From Paludibacter sp. (GTDB taxonomy: Bacteria; Bacteroidota; Bacteroidia; Bacteroidales; Paludibacteraceae), in the NCBI GenBank assembly GCA_028690665.1, contig JAQVAV010000002.1, positions 186,001 through 250,000 on the forward strand: 64,000 bases of DNA, written 5' to 3'. The notes below the pieces were generated by a model, which was not told where the DNA came from, did not search any database, and was given only the letters and a program-made list of their open reading frames with translations. Below, in pieces: positions 1-9,536 of this stretch. Positions within the stretch are counted from its first letter, which is position 1; every line of letters starts with the position of its first letter. Both the position numbers and the translations under genes were made by a program.

Positions 1-2
1 AT

Positions 3-1223
3 GTACGTTTCTTCTTTATCTACCATAAACCAACCGAAAAGATTTGTGCACAACTTTATAACACCTTCCGTGATGGTTTAGGAGCTTATACAAACCAAAC
101 AACAGGTGAAATCACATATAAGTTCAAACCATTAGCTCAATGTATAAAACAACCTTTCAACACAGAACCGAATGGTAGTATTTCATTTGACAATCTGGAT
201 ACGGCAGTAGAAGAAATTGAAAAGAAATTAGCTCAAAAGTTTTTAAGTGTTGACACTAAAAAAGCTTTATACGTTGCATTATACATTAGTCCGGTATCAA
301 AAGATGATATAAACAGCCCTTACCATAACATTTATTACAGAGTAAAAGAATTATTGTTGGACAGGGGCATCACATCACAAGTGATTAACAAAGATAATCC
401 ATCTAAAAACGGATTCAATTTTCATTTACCCAATATCGCAATTGCCATACTTGCTAAAATTGGTGGCATTCCTTGGCTTTTACCCACACAACAGGATAAT
501 AAAGACTTAATTGTTGGTGTTGGAGCTTTCCGCTCCGAAAAGATTGGCAAACGTTATATGGGAAGTGTATTTTGTTTTAACAATAATGGCGTATTTCAAG
601 ATTTTGCATCATACAAAGATAAAGATATTGAAAGTCTGGTTAGTGATATTCGCAAAGCGATTGGTTTCTTTTTAATAAACAATCAAGACAAAAAACTAAC
701 CAGACTAATCATACATTACTACAAAACAATGAGCAGACGTGAAGCACAACCAATAACGGATATGCTTTTCAATCTTGGCTTTAATATTCCTGTTTTTATT
801 GTTACCATAAACAAAACGGAAGCCAGTGATTATGTCGCTTTTGATACGGACTTTTCGGAATTAATGCCAATGAGTGGCACATTTATCAAAATTGGTTACA
901 ATCAATTCTTATTGTACAACAATTCAAGATACAAGGGTAATCTAAGGTTTGATTATTTATTCCCGTTAAAGGTCAAAATCTCAAAAGTTGTAAACACACA
1001 AGAAGTCGATAATACAAAAGGGAAACGTAATGAAATTTCAATGGTTGAAGTAAAAGGAATGCTCAATCAGGTGTATCAATTCAGCCGTATGTATTGGAAA
1101 TCCGTTAAACAACAAAACTTATCAATCACAATCAAATACCCTGAAATGGTTGCCGAAATTGTTCCTCATTTTTCAGAGCAAGGATTGCCTCCATTTGGAA
1201 AAACAAACCTTTGGTTTTTATAA
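3..1223 (+). CDS. Prokaryotic Argonaute, MID-PIWI part (5' end outside window)
   Basis: The frame is open from base 3, so the gene starts upstream of the window. A TTG at 354 is only an internal codon. The visible 406 residues cover a MID domain (YHNIYYRVKELL, then RGITSQVI) and a full PIWI domain. Argonaute hallmarks are KIGGIPW, LLYNNSRY, QVYQFSRMYW and the C-terminal KTNLWFL. At the place of the first catalytic Asp (usually GIDxS/R) the sequence reads VGVGAFRSEK. At the usual HRDG site it reads IIHYYKTMS. Two residues of the DEDX tetrad therefore seem absent, so I infer a guide-binding but non-slicing protein. Such proteins usually act through a partner effector. An SF2 helicase starts 17 bases downstream and is the obvious candidate. 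The N and PAZ or APAZ region cannot be seen, so long or short subtype is undecided. Confidence 0.85.
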   Translation, partial: VRFFFIYHKPTEKICAQLYNTFRDGLGAYTNQTTGEITYKFKPLAQCIKQPFNTEPNGSISFDNLDTAVEEIEKKLAQKFLSVDTKKALYVALYISPVSKDDINSPYHNIYYRVKELLLDRGITSQVINKDNPSKNGFNFHLPNIAIAILAKIGGIPWLLPTQQDNKDLIVGVGAFRSEKIGKRYMGSVFCFNNNGVFQDFASYKDKDIESLVSDIRKAIGFFLINNQDKKLTRLIIHYYKTMSRREAQPITDMLFNLGFNIPVFIVTINKTEASDYVAFDTDFSELMPMSGTFIKIGYNQFLLYNNSRYKGNLRFDYLFPLKVKISKVVNTQEVDNTKGKRNEISMVEVKGMLNQVYQFSRMYWKSVKQQNLSITIKYPEMVAEIVPHFSEQGLPPFGKTNLWFL

Positions 1224-1240
1224 TCACAAAATTGCTTTTT

Positions 1241-2668
1241 ATGGTTACATTACGCCCATATCAAACGGAAGGAATCAAACGAATATTTGAAGCCTGGAAT
1301 CCCAAGTTACTTAATCTAAGGAATATACTGTTTCAAATGCCGACAGGAACAGGTAAAACCACTGTATTTTCAGAGATAGTAAGAAAAGCAACTGTTAAAA
1401 ATAAAAAAATTCTGATTGTTGTTCACCGTGTTGAATTAGTAGAACAAATCGCTGACCGCTTAACCCATTTTGGGGTTGGGGTTGGCATTATTTCTGCAAG
1501 GCAAAAAGCAAATCCGGATTGTGATGTTCAGGTTGCAACAATACAAACATTGTCTCGTCGAGAATATCCTCCTGCTGATATTGTTATAATTGACGAATGC
1601 CACCACTCAAAAGCAGCTACATATCAAACTTTGTGGGAAATCTATCCTGAAGCTCGTTTTTTAGGTGTTACAGCCACTCCAACACGCATTAATGGCGATG
1701 GTTTTGACGATTTATTTGAGATTCTAATACCCTTAGGTAAACTGAGTTTCTTTTTTGAAAAGGGTTATTTGGCTCACATTAAACACTTGGTAGGTTGTAT
1801 CCCCGATTTGTCAAAAGTAAAACAAAGAATGAGAGATTACGATATTGAAATGCTGCATAACGTTATGCTTGACAATTCAATAATGGCTAACCTCATAGAC
1901 AGTTACAACAAGTTTGCTAAAGGAAAAAAGACTATCGTTTTTGCCGTTGATATTGAACACAGTAAAGAAATTGTTCAACGATATATCAATGCCGGTTTCC
2001 CAGCTGCTCATATTGATGCAACCACACCAAAAAATGAGAGAATTGATATTTTGAATAAATTTAGATCCGGTGAAATTCTTGTCCTAAGTAATGTTGATAT
2101 AGTTTCAGAGGGCTTTGATGTACCTGACTGCGAAGCGGTTCAATTAGCTCGTCCAACAAAATCATTGGTGTTATATTTGCAACAAGTCGGTAGATGTATG
2201 CGCCCCTACGAGGGGAAAGATTGCGGACTTGTCCTTGATAATGCAGGCTTATGGTTAGAACACGGTTTAAGTTACATTGACAGAGATTGGACTTTGCAGA
2301 GTACGAAAAAAAACAAAAAAAGCAATCACACTTCCAAAGAAGTTGTCGCAATGGATGATGAGGGGATATTACGCGAAATAACCAAACCTGTTGAAAGTGT
2401 CGGACTTGAATTAACCGAGTTGACCGAAGAGTTGGAACGCTTATTGATATTTGAAAGTTATTTAAGAATTGCCATAGCTAACGACCACCAATTAACAAGT
2501 GCCGTATATAAATACAGAGATTTATTAATCTCAAAATCAGTTGAAATGTCAGATATAGAAGAATCCTATTGCAGAAAACGACTGCTGAAAAATGGCTATA
2601 ATAAAGCAAAAGGATTTCTATTCTATGTAAAAAATGATATTAAACAAGCACTACAAGAAATTAAATAA
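1241..2668 (+). CDS. SF2 DECH-box helicase, Argonaute-linked
   Basis: A 475-residue superfamily 2 DNA/RNA helicase of the type III restriction (ResIII) class. I chose the ATG at 1241 (MVTLRPYQTEGIK), because the Q-like RPYQ motif sits at the N terminus as in relatives; a TTG at 1211 would overlap the upstream gene. Motif I is MPTGTGKTT, motif II is IIDECHHS, motif III is VTATPTR and motif VI is QQVGRCMRP. About 130 C-terminal residues follow the helicase core and show no domain I recognise. The gene lies 17 bases after the Argonaute stop on the same strand, so co-transcription is likely. Inference: the pair forms a nucleic-acid-targeting defence module in which the helicase is the effector or remodeller. 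Confidence 0.85.
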   Translation: MVTLRPYQTEGIKRIFEAWNPKLLNLRNILFQMPTGTGKTTVFSEIVRKATVKNKKILIVVHRVELVEQIADRLTHFGVGVGIISARQKANPDCDVQVATIQTLSRREYPPADIVIIDECHHSKAATYQTLWEIYPEARFLGVTATPTRINGDGFDDLFEILIPLGKLSFFFEKGYLAHIKHLVGCIPDLSKVKQRMRDYDIEMLHNVMLDNSIMANLIDSYNKFAKGKKTIVFAVDIEHSKEIVQRYINAGFPAAHIDATTPKNERIDILNKFRSGEILVLSNVDIVSEGFDVPDCEAVQLARPTKSLVLYLQQVGRCMRPYEGKDCGLVLDNAGLWLEHGLSYIDRDWTLQSTKKNKKSNHTSKEVVAMDDEGILREITKPVESVGLELTELTEELERLLIFESYLRIAIANDHQLTSAVYKYRDLLISKSVEMSDIEESYCRKRLLKNGYNKAKGFLFYVKNDIKQALQEIK

Positions 2669-2689
2669 GAAAATTGCCCTGTAATTACT

Positions 2690-3060
2690 CAAATGGAATA
2701 AATATCGAAATTCTCATTATTCCCCAAATCTCGTTCATTACTTCCAGCCCTTGCTTTTTTCAACGCACCGTTCGGGCAAAAAAATGCGCCAAACCAGCTG
2801 CCGGCAGCACCCGTCCACCGCGCTCCGCGCTTCCTGTGTCCGGGGCACTCGCTCCACTCGCAGCGGCTCGCACACAACGCACAGGCTGAATACTTCGTTT
2901 CGTTTCTCTACACTCGCATTTCAGCCTTGCTATCCACGCTGGTTCAAGGCTGTTTTTACTATTCGGTTTAAACCTGCTTCTCCCACGCCAACCCCCGACC
3001 ACCCACCCCTAATATAATGCAGTTGTAGTTTTATATGAAATCATTTAATCGGGAAAGTAA
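2690..3060. other. GC-rich non-coding island
   Basis: This stretch is much richer in G and C (about 2755-3010) than the flanking genes. Short overlapping ORFs exist on both strands, but none has family-like sequence or a convincing ribosome site, so I treat it as non-coding. Blocks such as CCGCGCTCCGCGC and CACTCGCTCCACTCGCAGC resemble the non-coding stretches found in Bacteroidales integrative elements (recollection, not a search). With the excisionase-like gene beside it, it may be the remains of such an element. Confidence 0.4.
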
Positions 3061-3064
3061 AGTA

Positions 3065-3397
3065 TTATAGTTTTCGGGGATGCTTTCGTGCCCATTCCAC
3101 AGCCTGTTGCATGAGTTCGTCAGTTGTATATCTCCGACCACTATTTATCCAATCGTTGATTACACTCTTTTTAAAATACAATCGCTTCCCTGCTTTAAAA
3201 TAAGGGATCTCTTTTTTTGAACATTTCTCATAAATGGTCTGTCGTGCTATCGTCAAATAATCCGAAAGTTGCTCTACTCTCATTATTTCTTCTGTTACTC
3301 CTTTAAAAATGGGGGTTTGTACCATTTTTACTAATTCTGAAAGCTGCTTTTCAATGTTTTTGAGCCTTTGTTCGATAATTTCAAAAGGATTTTCCAT
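3065..3397 (-). CDS. Excisionase-like helix-turn-helix protein
   Basis: A 110-residue protein. Residues 1-30 form a short coiled-coil-like stretch (IEQRLKNIEKQLSELVKMV). A MerR/HTH_17-type DNA-binding domain follows, with LSDYLTIARQTIYEKCSKKE as the helix-turn-helix and YFKAGKRLYF as the wing, and then a basic C terminus (WARKHPRKL). This layout is typical of the small excisionase-family regulators carried by Bacteroidales mobile elements, where they control excision and transfer. No integrase is visible in the window, so the gene is probably either an orphan remnant or part of a larger element left of the window. The AT-rich region upstream (3398-3470) would hold its promoter. Confidence 0.7.
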   Translation of the reverse strand: MENPFEIIEQRLKNIEKQLSELVKMVQTPIFKGVTEEIMRVEQLSDYLTIARQTIYEKCSKKEIPYFKAGKRLYFKKSVINDWINSGRRYTTDELMQQAVEWARKHPRKL

Positions 3398-3707
3398 TTC
3401 ATGTAAAATTTTAAATTATGATATATGCGACAAAAAAATGTTCACAAAGATAACAGCAATAAAATGAGTCAGTAAAGGTCAAGCCCTTCGGGTTTTTATC
3501 ACAATCTCCACACTTCCCGTTGGTCGGGTAGTATTCTGACAAAAAACCTTGACAGCCTCAACGCTCCGTTTCTCTTCGCTTTTTCTTGCAGTAAGAGGGT
3601 GTTTACATTTTCTTTTCCTTTTCAGTGTTTTTTCGCGAGGAAAACAGCAAGTTAAAGCAAAGAAAGGCAATAGCTTCTAATCTGATAATCTACCACTTAA
3701 CCCATAT
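3398..3707. other. Intergenic, probable mobile-element scar
   Basis: About 300 bases without a supported gene. A 63-codon frame on the - strand (3479-3670) has no recognisable domain. Its peptide (ending VEIVIKTRR) resembles a product often over-called at Bacteroidales element junctions, so I leave it uncalled. A run rich in TTTTCTT/TTTCC around 3600-3640 is the only other structure I see. Confidence 0.35.
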
Positions 3708-3715
3708 TATCTTTG
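3708..3715 (+). promoter_or_regulatory. Promoter -7 element (TATCTTTG)
   Basis: TATCTTTG matches the Bacteroidota -7 consensus TAnnTTTG. It lies about 80 bases before the start of the DUF6266 gene at 3794. No clear TTG is seen 19-22 nt upstream, so the promoter is weakly supported. Confidence 0.45.
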
Positions 3716-3793
3716 TCCAAGACAAGGTCAAAAAGGGTTCTCCTCCGTACCAAGTCCAAATTAAACTATTATTCATTTTTAAATTTTCAAGGT

Positions 3794-4436
3794 ATGGGAA
3801 AGATTAATTTAGGTATTCTCGGAAGCTTCTCAGGTAAAGTGGGAAATGTCGTAGGTGGTAACTGGAAAGGTATCAGCTACATGCGTGCAAAAGCAACTTC
3901 GGTAAGCAATCCTCGCACCGATGGTCAGGTAAATCAGCGGACTAAATTCGCTTTAGTGTTGGCAATTTTGAAACCAATAACCGGATTCCTCCGTGTTGGC
4001 TACAAAAAGTACGCAATCAAGCAAACAGCGTTCAATGCTGCAATGTCTTACATTCTGAACAATGCTGTTACTGGCAGTTCCTCTGCTGACTACAGTGTTG
4101 ATCTTGCCAAGGTGCTTGTTTCTCGTGGCAACTTAACCGGAGCTTTGAACGGCTTAGCCACCTCTGCAAATGGTGTTTGTTACCCTGAATTGGGATGATA
4201 ACTCTGGCAGTGGTACTGCAACCCAAGCAGACAAAGCTTTGATTGTTGTTTTGAATCCAACAAGAGCCGAATCTGTATTTGATGCAGGTGGAAATCAGAG
4301 AGTCTCAGCTACAGAAGACATTTCTGTTCCTGCTGATTGGGTTGGCGAAAGTGTTGAAGTGTTCCTGGGCTTCATTACCGCAGACGGTAAAGATGTTGCA
4401 AACAGTGTGTATTTGGGTTCTGTAATTGTTGCCTAA
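3794..4436 (+). pseudogene. DUF6266-family protein, frameshifted
   Basis: The N-terminal part begins MGKINLGILGSFSGKVGNVVGGNWKG, the signature opening of DUF6266, a Bacteroidota family of about 200 residues of unknown role that is often near phage or mobile genes. The first frame reads to 4198. The second frame continues from about 4172 with TLNWDDNSGSGTATQADKA and ends GSVIVA at 4436. The total span is 643 bases, one more than a multiple of three. The extra base is most simply one T in the GTGTTTGTTACC run near 4172-4176; removing it restores NGVVTLNWDD. Either the gene is broken or the read has a sequencing error. The start follows a TATCTTTG promoter and is chosen by the family's N terminus. 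Confidence 0.75.
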
Positions 4437-4468
4437 ACGTAGGCGATTATCTGTTTTCTTGAATGAAG

Positions 4469-4495
4469 GTCGTCCCAATGGGGGCGGCTTTTTTT
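4469..4495 (+). terminator. Intrinsic terminator after DUF6266 gene
   Basis: GTCGTCCC pairs with GGGGCGGC (8 bp, two G-U pairs) around an AATG loop, followed by seven T. It ends the transcript of the DUF6266 gene and isolates it from the CRISPR leader. Confidence 0.75.
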
Positions 4496-4770
4496 ATGCC
4501 CTGATTTCTTGAATTTACGAGTAACTTTTAAGTTGCAAACTAAAAAGAAACACTAACTTTGTGCCTGAAAGCAAGACTCAAGAAACGGTTGAGAAACGAA
4601 AATCTTTTGACGAGAAACGAATAAGAAACGGTTTTCTGTTTCTTGAAATAACAATCAACAGAAAATAACAACAAAGAAACACTCTACAACAGCAAAAATA
4701 AAACCTCTTTTGTATAAAGTGGTTCTAAACCGTTTCTTGTAGTTGCGTAACTATCTGATTTAATGTGCAT
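4496..4770 (+). promoter_or_regulatory. CRISPR leader region
   Basis: An AT-rich non-coding stretch directly before the first repeat. It carries several copies of a short GAGAAACG/AAGAAACGG motif (for example near 4580, 4590, 4612 and 4624) and the inverted form CCGTTTCTTG near 4730. These could be sites for adaptation or host factors, or merely low complexity. A promoter (TTG at 4533-4535, TAACTTTG at 4554-4561, gap 18) points toward the array, giving a leader transcript of about 200 nt before repeat 1. Confidence 0.6.
4533..4561 (+). promoter_or_regulatory. Leader promoter toward CRISPR array
   Basis: TTG at 4533-4535 and TAACTTTG at 4554-4561, separated by 18 nt, fit the Bacteroidota -33/-7 pattern. 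The predicted start is near 4568 and reads into the array on the + strand, the same direction that gives crRNAs complementary to the tracrRNA anti-repeat. Confidence 0.5.
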
Positions 4771-7700
4771 TTTGTGATTTGCTTTCAATAATTGGTATCT
4801 TTGACATCATTAACAGCTCAAGAGAAAATATGATTATTGTGAGAATGTTGTGATTTGCTTTCAATAATTGGTATCTTTGACATCATTAACAGCTCGGATG
4901 CGTTGTTTAAGTCGGTTGGTCTCGTTGTGATTTGCTTTCAATAATTGGTATCTTTGACATCATTAACAGCGTTGCGGCAGCGTCTATCATTTGAGCGCTG
5001 GTTGTGATTTGCTTTCAATAATTGGTATCTTTGACATCATTAACAGCCTTTTAGCCCGTTCAGCCAATTGTTTTTGGTTGTGATTTGCTTTCAATAATTG
5101 GTATCTTTGACATCATTAACAGCATTACTTGCTTTTGGCATTTGGTACGTACCGTTGTGATTTGCTTTCAATAATTGGTATCTTTGACATCATTAACAGC
5201 TATACATGCGATGCTTTTTTACGACTGTCAGTTGTGATTTGCTTTCAATAATTGGTATCTTTGACATCATTAACAGCATTTCGAAAGTAATTTTCTATCG
5301 AAACTACGTTGTGATTTGCTTTCAATAATTGGTATCTTTGACATCATTAACAGCCTCTATACCACAGACCGGTGAAATATCTGTGTTGTGATTTGCTTTC
5401 AATAATTGGTATCTTTGACATCATTAACAGCCCGCTTCATTTCATAGCTGCTAAAACGTTGTTGTGATTTGCTTTCAATAATTGGTATCTTTGACATCAT
5501 TAACAGCGACAGTACTTAGGGGAATGTATAGGTTATGGTTGTGATTTGCTTTCAATAATTGGTATCTTTGACATCATTAACAGCATCTTTTTGAAGCATG
5601 AAAAGCAAAAGGTCGTTGTGATTTGCTTTCAATAATTGGTATCTTTGACATCATTAACAGCTAAATTTACTCGCGTTAGTGCTAACCGCTTGTTGTGATT
5701 TGCTTTCAATAATTGGTATCTTTGACATCATTAACAGCTTTAAAATCAATGTAGTTGTGTATAGTTTGTTGTGATTTGCTTTCAATAATTGGTATCTTTG
5801 ACATCATTAACAGCGGCCTAGGCACCATTACTCCCTGAAATTGTGTTGTGATTTGCTTTCAATAATTGGTATCTTTGACATCATTAACAGCGCCGAAGTG
5901 CCAATAATCAAGGGTATTTCGGTTGTGATTTGCTTTCAATAATTGGTATCTTTGACATCATTAACAGCAAAAAACACTTATGCACCCGGGAATGGTGCGT
6001 TGTGATTTGCTTTCAATAATTGGTATCTTTGACATCATTAACAGCCTAACTTATCAATTTTCCATTGTTCTTTTTGTTGTGATTTGCTTTCAATAATTGG
6101 TATCTTTGACATCATTAACAGCTTCAAAAAGTTACATACTTTTACAATGGTGTTGTGATTTGCTTTCAATAATTGGTATCTTTGACATCATTAACAGCAT
6201 ATCCAAATCAGGAAGTAAGAGTTAGAATGTTGTGATTTGCTTTCAATAATTGGTATCTTTGACATCATTAACAGCCCAGTCTTTGAAAAATGAAATAGCT
6301 TTGTCGTTGTGATTTGCTTTCAATAATTGGTATCTTTGACATCATTAACAGCTTCCAAATCTATCACAACCGTAAGGAACGTGTTGTGATTTGCTTTCAA
6401 TAATTGGTATCTTTGACATCATTAACAGCCTTCCAGTTGTGTACATCTGTTTCATCCGTGTTGTGATTTGCTTTCAATAATTGGTATCTTTGACATCATT
6501 AACAGCGAGCACCAGCCGCATTACCACCAACAGTAAGTTGTGATTTGCTTTCAATAATTGGTATCTTTGACATCATTAACAGCACAATCCAATCGTTACA
6601 ACTGCAAAAGTAAGTTGTGATTTGCTTTCAATAATTGGTATCTTTGACATCATTAACAGCCTGACAGCCAAGATAAATTTGGCAGCAGACGTTGTGATTT
6701 GCTTTCAATAATTGGTATCTTTGACATCATTAACAGCGAAAGAAATAGCCATGTTGCGGCTTAGAAGTTGTGATTTGCTTTCAATAATTGGTATCTTTGA
6801 CATCATTAACAGCCTTCGCGTTGTTTGATAATCGATGCAATCTGTTGTGATTTGCTTTCAATAATTGGTATCTTTGACATCATTAACAGCTCATTTGAAA
6901 AATGACAAGTAAACAAAAATGTTGTGATTTGCTTTCAATAATTGGTATCTTTGACATCATTAACAGCTGTTTGACCCTGCGAAGGTAACAGGACAAAGTT
7001 GTGATTTGCTTTCAATAATTGGTATCTTTGACATCATTAACAGCAAAATAACTGATATTAGTGTTGTAAATTCAGTTGTGATTTGCTTTCAATAATTGGT
7101 ATCTTTGACATCATTAACAGCTTTTATACAAATTCAAAGAAAGTGTTTTTGGTTGTGATTTGCTTTCAATAATTGGTATCTTTGACATCATTAACAGCCG
7201 ATTTTATGATTGGCTGGATTGGGTTTATGTTGTGATTTGCTTTCAATAATTGGTATCTTTGACATCATTAACAGCTTCTCCATCTGCTATAATCTTGCTA
7301 AATTCGTTGTGATTTGCTTTCAATAATTGGTATCTTTGACATCATTAACAGCATCTTTTGTTTGTTGAAGAATATATTGCTTGTTGTGATTTGCTTTCAA
7401 TAATTGGTATCTTTGACATCATTAACAGCAGAATCTTGCAACTCACATTTGCCAGCTCTGTTGTGATTTGCTTTCAATAATTGGTATCTTTGACATCATT
7501 AACAGCTAATAATTTCTGCAACTCTAACAAATGAAAGTTGTGATTTGCTTTCAATAATTGGTATCTTTGACATCATTAACAGCAGTATGGTTTTTTAAAA
7601 GGATTAATGACAAGTTGTGATTTGCTTTCAATAATTGGTATCTTTGACATCATTAACAGCGTCTTCAAGATCGGACAGTTTTATCATGACGTTGTGATTT

Positions 7701-9045
7701 GCTTTCAATAATTGGTATCTTTGACATCATTAACAGCCAAGACATAAAGATTTACCAACAGAAGGAGTTGTGATTTGCTTTCAATAATTGGTATCTTTGA
7801 CATCATTAACAGCGGCTTCATTTTCCGACACATACTCTGCGTAGTTGTGATTTGCTTTCAATAATTGGTATCTTTGACATCATTAACAGCTACAAGCTGT
7901 ATATACCGAAGAATCGTACGGTTGTGATTTGCTTTCAATAATTGGTATCTTTGACATCATTAACAGCCTCTGATAATACAAGTGGAACAATTTCTGAGTT
8001 GTGATTTGCTTTCAATAATTGGTATCTTTGACATCATTAACAGCAAATTACCCGGAAAAGAATTGCCCAAATTAGTTGTGATTTGCTTTCAATAATTGGT
8101 ATCTTTGACATCATTAACAGCGCACCGCCATGCAAGGAGCACAGGCAGCAGGTTGTGATTTGCTTTCAATAATTGGTATCTTTGACATCATTAACAGCCA
8201 TTACTTGCAACAGTACCACCGACAGAAAGTTGTGATTTGCTTTCAATAATTGGTATCTTTGACATCATTAACAGCTACATAACTATCCTGAACTCGAAAT
8301 ATACGGTTGTGATTTGCTTTCAATAATTGGTATCTTTGACATCATTAACAGCTGGGTTACGTTTTCTACCATACACATACACGTTGTGATTTGCTTTCAA
8401 TAATTGGTATCTTTGACATCATTAACAGCGGGAACCCGGTAAACCTTAATTCAGAACCGGTTGTGATTTGCTTTCAATAATTGGTATCTTTGACATCATT
8501 AACAGCGCAAAATCGGCGCGGCTTTGTGCTACTTCTGTTGTGATTTGCTTTCAATAATTGGTATCTTTGACATCATTAACAGCGGAGCTGCAAATCGGGA
8601 TATTAATGTTAGTGTTGTGATTTGCTTTCAATAATTGGTATCTTTGACATCATTAACAGCCGCATGTTATAAGCAGCCCTTCTCTTTCTTGTTGTGATTT
8701 GCTTTCAATAATTGGTATCTTTGACATCATTAACAGCAATGACATTGCAGTCCTCATCAATTGAGTAGTTGTGATTTGCTTTCAATAATTGGTATCTTTG
8801 ACATCATTAACAGCTTCGGTTCTCGGCTTTGCTTTAAGACGGACGTTGTGATTTGCTTTCAATAATTGGTATCTTTGACATCATTAACAGCTACTTGTAG
8901 AAGTAGTCCACAGGTAACGCGGTTGTGATTTGCTTTCAATAATTGGTATCTTTGACATCATTAACAGCTAGAAGCATAATCAGCTTTCAACTCAGCAGGT
9001 TGTGATTTGCTTTCAATAATTGGTATCTTTGACATCATTAACAGC
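4771..9045 (+). CRISPR. Type II-C CRISPR array, 56 repeats, 55 spacers
   Basis: Repeats of 47 bases start GTTGTGATTTGCTTTCAAT and end CATCATTAACAGC. I counted 56 repeats and 55 spacers: 48 spacers of 30 nt and 7 of 29 nt, which agrees exactly with the array length. Repeats look identical by eye, except that the first has T instead of G at base 1. Transcription is on the + strand: the 5' part of the repeat pairs with the tracrRNA anti-repeat at 16413-16430 (18 consecutive bases). Each repeat contains TATCTTTG at repeat positions 26-33 and TTG at positions 2-4, i.e. a Bacteroidota-like promoter with start expected near the repeat's 3' end. The array converges on cas2. Its size and uniformity suggest long active use. 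Confidence 0.98.
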
Positions 9046-9120
9046 ACTATCAGTGTAAATAATAGTGAGTCAATATATTACAACAATAATCAGGATGTCA
9101 GAAAAAGCTGTTAATTAATA

Positions 9121-9150
9121 GAAAATCCCGCTAAATATGGCGGGATTTTC
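9121..9150. terminator. Bidirectional terminator between array and cas2
   Basis: AAAATCCCGC and GCGGGATTTT form a perfect 10-bp stem around an 8-base loop, with T or A runs on both sides. It can end array transcripts (+ strand) and cas2 transcripts (- strand). Confidence 0.85.
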
Positions 9151-9165
9151 CATTTTAATATATTG

Positions 9166-9513
<348 letters not shown>

Positions 9514-9536
9514 TCATTCTTTCCACTTTCCATTTA

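Noticed and set aside
3-1223. PIWI-RE family membership
   Set aside because: The typical partners and diagnostic Arg and Glu positions could not be established from the partial protein, while general Argonaute signatures are clear.
1211-1240. TTG start for the helicase
   Set aside because: It would overlap the Argonaute stop and add residues before the conserved RPYQ start; the ATG at 1241 fits better.
2674-3017. Several overlapping ORFs on both strands
   Set aside because: They lie in the GC-rich island, overlap each other in four frames, show no family-like sequence and have no convincing start context. Stop codons are simply rare there because of composition.
3479-3670. 63-codon frame on the - strand
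   Set aside because: No domain, odd composition, and it resembles a peptide often over-annotated at element junctions.
4771-9045. Self-targeting spacers against genes in this window
   Set aside because: Reading the spacers against the window by eye gave no convincing match; a real search is needed, so no claim is made.
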